Positions 51,139-62,101 of a stretch of 64,000 nt of DNA are shown in pieces (positions within the stretch are counted from its first letter, which is position 1; each line of letters starts with the position of its first letter). The position numbers and the translations under genes are program-made. This DNA comes from Chamaea fasciata. Its lineage: Eukaryota; Chordata; Aves; Passeriformes; Sylviidae. The stretch spans positions 95,992,646-96,056,645 of the forward strand of contig JARCOQ010000003.1 of NCBI GenBank assembly GCA_029207755.1. Direction: 5' to 3'. The notes beneath the pieces are model-generated. The model was not told where the DNA came from. It did no database searches and saw only the letters and a program-made list of their open reading frames with translations.

Positions 51139-53298
51139 GAGTGCAGGGGATGGTCTTATCATTGTCTACAGCTACCTGAAAGGAAGCTGCAGGCAGGTGG
51201 ATGTCAATCTCTTCTTCTGGGCAACAATAGACAGGACAAGAGGAAATGGAGGTTTAGATTAGATATCAGGAAATTTTTTCATTGAAAGTGATGTAAAGCA
51301 TTGGAATGTGTATGCAGGGTAGTGGTGTTGTCACCATTCCTGGAAGTGTTCAAGACCTGTATGGACATGGCTCATGGTTGAGGACATATTTAATGATGAA
51401 CGTGGTGAGGGTGCTGGGTTGATGGCTGGACTCAATGATTTTAAAGGTCTTTTCCAACCCTTAGTTTAGATTTTATGATTCTATGATCTGCTAGTGCTGC
51501 TCTCACTAACTGATGTTTGTAAGCTTTTTATCTGCAATGTCTTCACTTCAGTGGTAGGTTGGAGACAGAGCCTTCACAAATCCTAACTGAGATGTGAAAA
51601 AGGAGGAGCTTTTGAACAGTGCTCTAATAGACCACACATAGATTTTAAAGAAGTGATCAGACATGTAATCAGCATCCCAATCAACATATTAATTTCAAGT
51701 CTAAGGATGCAAGGTCCAAGCCTCCAAAAACCAGACTTTTCTATATATGAGTATCATCATGAGAAGTTGGGCGCGTCAAACTCTCTCTCTCGAACAGAGA
51801 AATAAAAACAGCTTACAGCAAGGAGGTATCCTATTACAGCTTCGAGAGTAGTAGAAGTTTCTCGGTTGCGTGCAAGAAACATGACAATGATTATGTTGAG
51901 GTGTTAGTATGCATGGGAAGACGGGACCATGCAAAGACCTGACTACCTTTCATCACTCTCACAAGTTTATAGTGTTATCCTTTATGTGACTCTTCTTTTT
52001 CAAGCAACTAAAGACACAAGTGAGGAAAATGAGCGTCAATATGGCAAGACATGCATTATTGTTTGAAATTCATTCCTCAAACTATATGTAGAAGTCATCA
52101 TCATTGTAGAAGACAGATATCCTTGGCCATGAAGAAAAGATTTAATCTACAAAGTATATGGGTTAGTTTGTCCTAAATCCCCAAGACTTCATCTGGAGTC
52201 CTTATTTATCTGTTGTCCTTAAGTTTCTAGTAACTCAGTCTGTATGATATCCTTTTCTTTGAAGTCTGTTGCCAACTCATTAAATTTTCCAAACTTACTA
52301 GTACATGGATTTATGGGCAATTAAGAATTTCTCAGACTCAGTAGTCAGAAAATATAGCTCATTGTCTGTTGCAAAGGCATTTGGCCAATTTTAGGAGATT
52401 CTTCAATAGAAAAATTGTTTCCTAACAGTGTTGCCCAGTCCCTTCCTTTTCAGATATTTTGTCCCAAACATTTTTTTTCATACCTATGCTGGCTATAATA
52501 TGAACAGCTCTTTCATTGAAAAAGTGGCTGTATTTTTCCCGGTTGTTTTCAAATAGTAAATTTACTGAGCTCATCCAATGGCTCTGATGTAATAGACAAA
52601 AAATTCCATTGTCTGAATGCAGATCTTGTGACATATATTCAGACAAATGTTTTATTTTATTGCTTTTTCCTCCTTATTTCTGGTAATATGTACACAGCAT
52701 GTTTGTGGTAAGGTATTTTTTCCAAATTCCAAGGTCCTGCAGCTCTTTCTGCCAACTCTGCCATTTGTTCAAAATCTTTATTCTTAAATGGCAATTTCCA
52801 TTTTAGACCTATAGGAAATGTATCTGAGTGTGTCACTTTATAAAAAGTTAGATTTTCTGAACCTTTCATCTTCTACCCCTTGGATAATTTTCCTACTTGT
52901 GTTAAAGTCACATCATTTCTATCGAAAGACTGCTCTTTTGGAATTTGTCACTGTGTGGTTCTCTAAACTTTATTAGCAGTTTCTAACAGTACCTTTTATT
53001 TACTGGACAATTCTTCAGTGCTTTAAGTAGCTGGTGCTGTAGCAAAAGCAATCACACAAGCAGGTGTGAAAGATTTATTGTCTGGCTGCAATTTTTTGTG
53101 AATGGACCTGCTGCTCAGGCTGTGTTCAATGATGTTAGTAAAAGCATCACAAAAAAAAGGGGGCTCTGAATTAAGACTTACATGAAACCACTTTGAGTAA
53201 TGCTGGGCTCCTTCCAGGGCCAGCTCTTAGCACTTGGATCCAAGCAAAAGATCAAGTCATGGTGAAAGGCAAATTATGTATACCTACTTGGTCAAACG

Positions 53299-53354
53299 CA
53301 AATCTCAGTAATGTCATTCTGAGTAATGAGTAACACAAATCTCAGTAATGTCAT
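53299..53354. repeat. 19-bp direct repeat, 37-bp period
   Basis: CAAATCTCAGTAATGTCAT occurs exactly at 53299-53317 and again at 53336-53354. The spacer also contains a GAGTAATGAG sub-repeat. Confidence 0.9.
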
Positions 53355-54055
53355 AAAGTACTTAAGTGTTAGCACTTTCAAATCCCATTCTTGGCAAACG
53401 TATTTACTGTGTTCATCCACATTTTGAAGTAAAAAATCTCAGAGATCTTTAGGAAGAAAAGCAAAAAAAAATCCCAACTTCTTTTTGGGTTAAAACAAAT
53501 CACCATTAACCAATTTATGAAACCATTTTCTTTAGTGTTTCCTGAACAGAAATTCTGTTTTTCTGTAACCTTTAACTAGTGCCTGAATCTTCCTTAGAAG
53601 CCAAGTGAAAAATGTCACTGTATGTATTTCCAGAGTGTGTTTTAAACTGTTGACTAGTATCTACACTTTAACTTCTTCCAACACTCTGCAAGACCACCTT
53701 AGGTTTCCCCAGAGCTACTGGGATCTGTTTGCAAGATGTATCTATAATCTCTTAATAAAAGCAATCAAATTTTTAATTTTATCGGGGTTACTTTGTGGCA
53801 CAAGGCAACTATTCACTACTGAATTAATAAATAAATAAAAAGAGAATGTCTATTTATAGACAGATTAAATGACCGTAAGAAAAAAAAAAAAAGACTACTC
53901 AGATTTGAAGTGCATTTTCAAAGATAATAAGGATTTCACAGTTTGCTTTTCTTCCCTATATGTGATGAAAAGCCTTCCCTCCATCAGAAACAGCTTCTAC
54001 CTCTAAAAGCTGTGATAGTGCTAACAGCATTTTACTTCTCTTATTGATGGTGTTG

Positions 54056-54185
54056 ACATATATATACATATATGAATGTATCTTATATACATTCTTACAT
54101 ATCATCCAGATGTATATGTATATAGATGAATATATGTATATGAAATATGAAATATCATCTTCATATATGTGCATATATATATACA
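54056..54185. repeat. Impure ATATAC/ATATG tract
   Basis: About 130 bp of TATATACATA, ATGTATAT and similar units. The Tyr/Ile-rich frames across it on both strands are repeat by-products. Confidence 0.85.
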
Positions 54186-55968
54186 GAAATTCAGGAACAT
54201 CAAATGATCATGAGTGCTTTTTCAGCCCTCTGCAGTATGCATGATATAGAGTGGAATCACTAAGCTTTTAAGTATTTCAATTCTAGGGAACATAACAATC
54301 GGTATATAAAATATTCTCCTTCAAGGTAGATTTTCTTAACAGCCCTTTTCACTCAAAACTGCTTGCCTCACAATAAGATCTTTCAGTTCCAGTTCAGTTT
54401 CAGTTCAGATTAAAAAAATGAATCAGTGCAAGAAAAAAAAAAAGTGTCTTTACACAGCCCATCTCTTCATGTAAAACATATACAACACACAAACACTGTC
54501 AGCAGCCTGGCATCCTGTCCCACACATTTCTATCACACCACATGCATTAATAAAAAGCCCTTCTATCCACTGACAGCGCCTTGTTAAAACTCCAACATCA
54601 ATCATGTTTTTAAACAAATTTTGTTTTGTGTGTCCCTAATTGAATCCTTTGAAAATATGCCAGAAAGGTGAGATATACCTCTTTTCCTTCTTTTATCTTC
54701 TGTCTCTTTAATTACCCTTCCCTGAAACAAAGGGACATCTACTAATAGACTGTTACAAGAAAATTTCAATAGAAAGCTCAAATCTCTCATTACTGAGTTT
54801 TTTATGGGACAAAATTTTTACTTAAAATATATGGGATAGACACAACTTTGGAGAGTGAAAAGGTAAAACCGCTGGCAGAGCAGCTGCTTGTTTGGCATCA
54901 GGTGCAAACTCAAGACACATGCATGGCCCAGACTGCAGAGGGAAACGTGTTCTGACAAGTGGAGGTCGGCTAAAACATTTCCTCTTCTCAATGCCTTTCT
55001 GTTGGGCTTCTCACTCCTTTTACAATTTTCTCTCCTACCATGACAGTCTTAATTGTGACACTTTTGATACACTTGAAGAAAAAGTGGCTCAGACTGGCTC
55101 TAACTGCTGTACTCCATAGGGGTCAGTGTACTGGAATCTGATTTTTGCAGAAAAAATCAGCCTTTGCTGCACAAAGAAAAATTTAGTTAATAAATTTAGG
55201 GCTTTCATTTCAGTTAAGCAGAAAGACAGCACTCTGAAAATCTTGTTCACTGCAATATGAGTATATAAGTAATATAATTACATCAATGCTTTCCAAAGAA
55301 TTTTATGCATCACTCTGTCACTGTATTCTGTACCTTTGGTGATCTGCCTAACTTTTGGCTTTATCTCATTTGCTTACCAAGCCCTCTTGAATAATTACAC
55401 AGTACAGCTATTTTAAGTAAAATAGATTTTTCACAATTCTCTCACTCTTTTTTCTGTTGCCTAACAATGGCAGTGGTGCAAAGGCAAGAAACTGCTACAA
55501 ACCCTACTTTGGTTCCACAAAGAACACATGGAATGAAAATTGAGAGGTGGAGCCAGATGCTGCAGAGGTAACATCCTCTTTCCTTCCTCATATCATCTCA
55601 TTCCTCAAGGCAGCCAATCTCCCATCCCCTCTGTGCTAGTGACAGTAATCCTATGTGAAGCCGTGTCACCATATAACCATTAAAGAGAAGCAGCAGTAGC
55701 AATAATACTCAAGGTGCCTTTCCTGTCTTTCCTTTTAACAAGATCAAACTTTCATACATCCTGGGAAATAAGAATGGTTAGATCTGCTCTGTGAAATTGT
55801 ACCTTCACTGTAAAAGAGAGACAGAGACAGAGCTACTGGCAACTGTTCTGATTTTTTAAAAATCATGCTGGCAGTATTACAAAGAAAGATTACAGATAGT
55901 TATGTACATGTATACAATCACACAAATACATAATTGAGAGACCAGAACTACATTGGCTTTTTTTGAGA

Positions 55969-55995
55969 AAGTACCATATGATAAGTACCATATGA
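55969..55995. repeat. 13-bp tandem duplication
   Basis: AAGTACCATATGA occurs at 55969-55981 and 55983-55995, separated by one base. Confidence 0.9.
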
Positions 55996-57444
55996 AAGAT
56001 AATGAGCAAAAACTCCAGACAAGGAGTCCCTGTAAACCTCCACACCTGGTAAGATGCAGCTCCCATCTGCCATCCTCTTTGCTTTTCTCGGTGCAGTTCT
56101 TTTTTCAGAAATAGTGTATATTTGTGTCATCATCAGATCCATTGTTGGGATTTAGAAAATAATGCAACTGACCGCTCTTTGGGCTGTGTCAGTGTGAACA
56201 TGAGGCCCACTGATGTGCCGACATGTGCAGAGAAAACACAAAGTCAGAGCAGGGCCAAAATGTGTGCCTGAACACCAGCCTTCCTCCACCTGAGCCTTCC
56301 ATGGGCTCATATAAAAAGCCGTATCCTGGCAAATCACACACAGAGCTTTCCACACAGACAGTGGAACTGCCATGAGCATAATGCTTTAAATATTGTGTGA
56401 AGGAGGTACCACCAGCTCCCATCTCAACCCACCAGACAGCAGTTCATAGACTTTGAAGGTCTCACTTGCACCACCAGTAAGAGTTTTAAACTCATCACCT
56501 TACTTCCAGAAACAGAGCACCACTGCCCCTGTTCCATCTGCATCAGGCTGCTCCTTCCTTGCTCCTATGGCCACCTTCAGGACTTCCAGTGTCTTTTCCT
56601 CCAGCTTTCTTTCTTTTCTCCTCCTAAAAATATTTGCTGCTTTACATTGGTCCTTACAGCCTGCTAAGCTGAGCCTAACCAGCTTCTTCCCATATCTTCC
56701 CTCTTCTCCTGGAGACATCTACAGGCCTTGTGTTGAGCAGTGCCCCATAAAGAAACAACACTAAGACCACTAGTCATCACACTAGCCTCTGTGTTGACAG
56801 TCTTTTAAAATCCATTTGGATTTGCTCCAGTGGTAAATTTTGACCCTTGAGACAACTTACCAATATCACCTTTTCCTAAACAAAATACTAGGATTCAACA
56901 TAAGTCTCTATAAATAGAGACCTCAGCTGCTCACGTATCTGCTTTGGCAAGAATGACTATTAAGTTGATAAGAACTTAAAGCTTAAACAACCAGAGGACA
57001 GCTTATCTGAACATGCTAAAAAACATATTTCCTGTCAAATATTTTCCACCCTGTGGAATACAGCTAAAAAGATCCTAATTCCTATGAAGATATTGATGTG
57101 TGCTTTTGGGAATCAGTTCAGAAATGTACCTGAGATAAATGTTTCCACTAAATATTTTCCCCAGAAAGATTCAACCACATCATTCACTCACAGAAAAATA
57201 TGTTTAACTTTAGTTGGTAAAGAACTGGATTTAGCCACAATACATTCAGTGCTTCTCTTAGATTTGAGAATAGTATTTTCAACAAGTTTATGACAGTAAA
57301 TAGCTGATTTCTTTCTGACCTTGGCACTTTAAATGCAATTCATGTTTAATTATTTCAAGTTGGGGAAAGGTAATTAATACACACCTCCCACAGGAATTAT
57401 TTGGCTGGACTATCAATTTCAGAACACATTGCCCGGAACCACGT

Positions 57445-57860
57445 CAAGGCTATTTGGGAACCTGTGCCAGTGCTGGGTCACCTTGACAGTAACAAAATGT
57501 TTCCCAATATTCAGACAGCACCTCCTCTGTTTCAGTTTGTACCTGTTGGTTTTTGTCCCTATGGTTCTGCCACTGGGTATCATTGATAGGAGCCTGGCTT
57601 TGACCTCTTTGCACCCTCTCTCCAGGGGGAGGGTGCAATATGCATTAATAATATGCCCCTGGATCTTCTCTTCTCTGGACTAAATAGTTCTAGCTCTCCT
57701 AGACTTTCTTCATATGTGAGGTGCTCCAGCCCCTTTATCATGTTTGTTGTCCTTCACTGGACTCTCTGGAAAAACTCCACATCTCTTTTGTTCTCAGGAG
57801 CCTAGAATGGTGCCGAGAATGGCCTCATCAGTACTGGGAAGAATCACTGTTGTGATAGCT
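57445..57860 (-). mobile_element. CR1 LINE 3' region fragment, old
   Basis: On the plus strand this reads as a diverged reverse complement of the CR1 C-terminal and 3' region: CTCTGTTTCAGTTTGTACCTG, TAGGAGCCTGGCTTTGACC, CTTTGCACCCTCTCTCCAGG, CTTCTCTTCTCTGGACTAAA, TTCTTCATATGTGAGGTGC and TCCTTCACTGGACTCTCTGG. Divergence is higher than in the other CR1 copies, and no frame survives. The low-coordinate edge is uncertain and may extend to about 57395. Confidence 0.82.
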
Positions 57861-57962
57861 AATACAACCCTGGCTTTATCCATTTTAAAATTCTTGAATT
57901 ATTCCTACATCTTCTCCAGCTTAATTAATAACTTCCTGCACACAAAATGCAGTGCAGTTCAG

Positions 57963-58028
57963 ATAAGAACACAGGAGGATGAGGATGGTCACACTGATCA
58001 GACTAAAGGCCTATCTGTCAATAGCCTA
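57963..58028 (+). mobile_element. Possible ancient amniote interspersed repeat
   Basis: ATAAGAACACAGGAGGATG, ATGGTCACACTGATCAGAC and TAAAGGCCTATCTGTC resemble a block common in reptile genomes, of the type 'ATAAGAATGGCCATACTGGG / TCAGACCAAAGGTCCATCT'. Only about 65 bp match, so the call is tentative. Confidence 0.38.
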
Positions 58029-59420
58029 CATGTATAAAAGAGAATAAAAATGGGCTGAGTATGCAGCTTTACTTCCCTCAAAATGTCTCTTTAGCTCCAT
58101 GGCTCCCTGACTTCCTAATTGGAATAGGTGTATATATATATTTAATAGCCTAGAGGGACTTTTCTTCAATGATTTTTTCTGCTTGCTATAGGAATTTATG
58201 TAAACTTCAAGCATCAATATCCTGTATCAAGGAATCCTTCAGATGATGTGTGGTAGATTAGATCAGTTGTGTTTTCTGTGTCTAAAAAGTGCCTTTGCCA
58301 GGAATAGATAGCAGACTGGCCTGGCCAAATTTCTCTTCAGAAAACCCTTTTGCCTTTTACCTTCCACTTACCTCCATGTCTTCAATTTTTCCTTCCTTAA
58401 ACTCAGGCAAAAGTGCATGTCTGTTAGCTCACTTTTTCTGATTGGTTAAATGTAAGTGCTATTCTTCAAACCCCTTATAGAATCATACTCTGCTTAAAAA
58501 TCTCTTACAGCTGAATCATGAACAATCCCACTTCTGACTGTGCATTGGCTCTTTCAGGGCACTGAGATAATTCAGCTCTCTGAGTTTTCCTCAGACTACA
58601 TATATAGTAAGTTCAATTTCATCCTTATTGATGACCAGTTCCAGCAGCAGAACTACGAACTACTGAATCCTCGTCTCCCATTGCAAAAGCCATGCACACA
58701 ACCAAAGCAGAACAAGGAATTAAATCAATGCTTCCCAAGGACAGGCAGATGTTCAGCCATCTCCAGGAGACAGGGCCCCATCACACGTAATGGTGACTTG
58801 AGAAGACAAACACCATCGCTACAGACACCCCCACTTTCTCCTTCTTCCTCATCCACTTTATATACTGAGCATGATGTTGTATCATCTGGAATATCCCTCT
58901 GGTCAGTCTGGTTAACCTGCCCTGGCTGTGTCTCCTCCCAAACTCCCATGCACCTGAGCAGATGATAGTTACAAGGTTTCTGTCTACATTTGGTTGTCAA
59001 AATGATGTTTTACTCCTCGATAACTGATAAAGGCATTGTTTGTGAGCTTTGAACTGTTATTTGTGCATTACTGAAAGTTAATCTTTCACCTACTGCTATA
59101 TTAGCCTAAATTGATAAAATACTTGTGATTGTTTCTTCATTTATTCCATGATATTTTTTTTAAGTCAAATTATTTCCATATCTTTATGGAAAATTCCTCT
59201 ATAGCTGTGGGTGGAAGGAATGAAGCTGGTTAAGTAATTCTGAATTCATTTTAGAAAATTTCTTCTTTGCTACATGGAAGCATATTTACGGTTTTAATTA
59301 AAAAATAAAGAAGCTATAAATTGCTGGCCAATTTTACAATGTTCTGTCACCTTGCATTAATGAAAATATAGAAGATATATTTAATAAAATAAATATATGG
59401 AGCAAGGATTCATGTGGCAT
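58029..59420. other. Non-coding stretch, no gene recognised
   Basis: A 141-codon plus frame (58540-58965) is overlapped by a 91-codon minus frame. Neither has motifs, and I treat both as chance. The remainder is AT-rich. Confidence 0.5.
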
Positions 59421-59426
59421 GCTGAT
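59421..59426. repeat. Target-site duplication, GCTGAT
   Basis: The six-base GCTGAT next to the LTR recurs exactly on the other side (60054-60059). Confidence 0.9.
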
Positions 59427-60053
59427 TGCGGGGATGCGGTGCGTCTCTCAGGATCCGTGTCCCACGTCCTGGCCAGCCCTGGCACCAGCCACAGAATACA
59501 TACAGTTCTGTATCCTGGGATATTTCCCTGATCCTGTGGGTTCTTGCCCCACAGAAGCATGAACAGCGACAAGGAATAAAGGAGGGACTCTGATGGGAAA
59601 CAGTAGCTGGGGTTTATTAAGTCCACGTGGGACTTCTTCCACACCAGAGAGTTTGACCACAAAAGCGGGGTTCCGCTCTGTACAGCACCTTATTAACAGG
59701 GAAGGAGCAGTGGGTAGGGTACAGCTTGGGACCAATCCAAAGGGTGAAGGGAGTGACCCTGAACATAAATGACAAATATGATAACAAATCAATAAAGCAA
59801 GGGAGGGGAGAACAGGGACCCTGCGCAATCACTCGATGCCTTCACTAGAACTTTCTAGACATCAGGGTGAGGCTTCGAGGTGATGGACTCAACCCATAAT
59901 TATGATTGACACATAATTATAACTCAGGGGAAACCATGAAGGGGTTAACATGGGGGTACATGGGGCAAACCAATATAACTTATATAAAACCAGAATAAAA
60001 GCAAGGAACAAATACATAAATAGAACTGATAAAACCAAAACTACACCACTACA
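59427..60053 (-). mobile_element. Solo LTR, class II (ERVK-like), 627 bp, 6-bp target duplication
   Basis: On the minus strand it runs from TGTAGTGGTG to CATCCCCGCA (TG...CA) between perfect GCTGAT repeats. A 6-bp duplication is characteristic of class II (betaretrovirus-like/ERVK) integration. AATAAA lies on the minus strand at 59618-59613, about 190 bp before the LTR 3' end. The 60-126-codon minus-strand frames here are U3/R/U5 sequence, not genes. No gag, pol or env follows. GC- and CpG-richer segments plus the intact duplication suggest it is among the younger insertions in the window. Confidence 0.88.
59613..59618 (-). terminator. LTR poly(A) signal AATAAA
   Basis: TTTATT on plus reads AATAAA on minus in ACTTAATAAACC, about 435 bp into the LTR, the expected region for polyadenylation. 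Confidence 0.6.
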
Positions 60054-60059
60054 GCTGAT
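60054..60059. repeat. Target-site duplication, GCTGAT
   Basis: Exact partner of 59421-59426. Confidence 0.9.
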
Positions 60060-60682
60060 ATTATCTCTTTTCACAGTACCTAGCACAACGTATCTGTAAC
60101 CCTGCTGATGTCTCTCAGCACTACGGCAATATAAATGTTAATAAATTCCATCAGTTAAAACCTGATGTTCAGAGAAGGATTACTAAACAGGTACTTACAT
60201 AAGCATTATCAGAGTGTTGTACCTATTTTATAGAACTGATCAGTCATTAAGCACAATAGGGAAAAGAGCAATACCCAGGGGACTTGCCTGGCATTTGTAG
60301 ACTAGCAGCTTTGGTAGTATTCAGAAGAGACACAAAGATTATAATAATCAGATTTGTTTTTTCAGTGCTGTCACTGTTACTGGGTTAGTTGCACAGCAGA
60401 TCCCACCTCAGTCTCTCCCTATGTCAAGTGGGCCTTCCTGAATAGCAGATGGCCTGCTCCATTGCCCCTTAGGTTAAATCCTGCAGATCTCTGACTCACA
60501 GCCTTGTCCCCAGCTGCAGAGGACTACCCAGGCAGCTGTGCCTCCACTGCAATCTGTGCTGAATTTAGTGCTTAAATGGGACTCTTTTTTGGTTTTACTT
60601 TCATTAGTAAATGCAATGACTCAAAACAGCTTTTTCAACAGAAAAGCAAAGCACTAAGACTGTATGACAATGAAAAATGTCC
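60060..60682. other. Non-coding stretch
   Basis: No gene or known repeat is seen between the LTR and the first duplication copy. Confidence 0.55.
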
Positions 60683-60927
60683 TGAAACTAGAAGCAAATG
60701 AGTAAAGGTTATGTGATCTAAAACTTAAGTAGGTCTAACTCATGTCAGACACCGTCCCTAGAGGATGGGAATTCTAACTCTATTCCTCTTTTCTCTCTTG
60801 CTTCCCTTCCCTTTCTGAGTTCAAGATTTTTCACATGTGCAAAACCCCTCAGAGATACTGAGCTCCTAGTTATTTCTCAGCAAGATACTCCAACAAGGGA
60901 CACATGAAAACCACTGAAAAATATTAT
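60683..60927 (+). repeat. Direct duplication, copy A (245 bp)
   Basis: It aligns without gaps to 61857-62101 with five substitutions (about 98% identity). The unit starts TGAAACTAGAAGC and ends CTGAAAAATATTAT and includes a pyrimidine-rich stretch. It has no coding capacity or known transposon ends, no terminal inverted repeats and no poly(A), so it looks like a local segmental duplication and not a mobile element. Confidence 0.96.
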
Positions 60928-61856
60928 TTTGTCTACATTCTTTCCATCTTAAAAATCTGTTTAAATCTGAAAAAATTGCTATATGGTCTCTCTACCAATG
61001 CCCAAAAGCATCAATCTGAATCAGCTCAAAAATCTGAAAAAAATAGAATTAAAAACACCCTAAAAAACAAAATTAGACATAGATTTAACTCAGTAGGTTA
61101 AAAAATGTCCAAATCTTAGCATGATCAAAAGTCAAGAGGATAAAAGCTTTTGTTAAGTTCAGACACATGCCCATTGTTTCAAATAAAAATTATCAAGGAA
61201 TATTAACTCATACTTCTTCAGTTACAAGATTTCTGTTTAATCATGTACAATGCATGGAGGTAAACCCACAAAACAGAATTCAGTGTCTAGGATCACCACC
61301 TCATTCCACATAATTTCTGAAAGTGAGGAATGGAGCCTTCTGCAAAGGTCATACAAATGAACTGAGGCTGGAAAGATGAGAATAAGCCACACATCTCTGA
61401 GTTATTCTTCAGGGTTCTAAACAGCCTAATGCCAGAATGACTGCTTCAGGTTCTCTTTTGCTAGAAGAAGGGAACCCTGATGTATTATGTATGCAATAGC
61501 CATGAGGCCCCCTTCACCTTACCACTCCCTGTAAAGTTCAAGAAAAACACAATGGATCATAATTTATTTAATAGTGGTCAACATAGACTTTTAAACTATT
61601 AGACTGCTCAAAGAACATTTATAAGAGAAGGCAGAAAACCCATTATTCATATCTGCATGTAGTGGTTTGGTACACCCAGTATCCTTTTTGCAAAAGGTGA
61701 CTAGCATATAAAAATTGTGAATTGCTGCCGAAAAGGCAGATTCTTCCATAATTGATCATTAATGTGTTTCTTGTACCTTCTTCTGAACAGCCAGTATTGG
61801 CTGCTGTCAGGGATAGAATAATCTATTAGGCAAATTGATACCGATCCAGAGTAATG
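60928..61856. other. Spacer between duplication copies
   Basis: 929 bp of AT-rich sequence with no recognised gene or repeat. It is not itself duplicated in the window. Confidence 0.6.
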
Positions 61857-62101
61857 TGAAACTAGAAGCAAATGAGTAAAGGTGATGTGATCTAAAACTT
61901 AAGTAGGTCTAACTCATGTCAGACAGCGTCCCTAGAGGATGGGAATTCTGACTCCATTCCTCTTTTCTCTCTTGCTTCCCTTCCCTTTCAGAGTTCAAGA
62001 TTTTTCACATGTGCAAAACCCCTCAGAGATACTGAGCTCCTAGTTATTTCTCAGCAAGATACTCCAACAAGGGACACATGAAAACCACTGAAAAATATTA
62101 T
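61857..62101 (+). repeat. Direct duplication, copy B (245 bp)
   Basis: Copy of 60683-60927 at an offset of 1174 bp with no indels. Differences include GGTT/GGTG, ACACCG/ACAGCG, TCTAACTCT/TCTGACTCC and TTTCTGAG/TTTCAGAG. Similarity stops abruptly at both ends. Confidence 0.96.

Larger units (their letters stand above)
50129..51487 (+). mobile_element. CR1 LINE, 5'-truncated, ~1.36 kb, inactive
   Basis: CR1 similarity begins with a reading of SWSTRQILSVQKMANVIP (about 50133-50190), just ahead of the RT fingers. It continues through the RT palm and C-terminal region to a 3' end of TTTTATGATTCTATGATC (51471-51488), the CR1 terminal repeat. It is 5'-truncated within ORF2, frameshifted at least twice, and has an internal deletion between the HSTLQ and LDGQAQRV blocks. 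A G-run (51112-51138) lies in the region after the RT. Its sequence differs from the 38.9-kb copy, so it comes from a separate insertion and probably a different subfamily. Confidence 0.93.
51489..57444. other. AT-rich non-coding stretch
   Basis: No gene or interspersed repeat is recognised. Short duplications at 53.3 and 55.97 kb, an A tract (53880-53893) and an AT-rich (TATA)-like tract at 54.06-54.19 kb are present. Confidence 0.6.

Noticed and set aside
54044..54244. Tyr/Ile-rich frames on both strands
   Set aside because: They are translations of an impure TA-rich tract.
58540..58965. 141-codon plus frame
   Set aside because: No recognisable domain, an antisense frame overlaps, and no promoter or poly(A) context was found. 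It is best treated as chance.
59381..59832. 71-126-codon minus-strand frames as retroviral genes
   Set aside because: They lie wholly or mostly within the LTR and match no retroviral protein. They are open because the LTR is GC-richer and little decayed.
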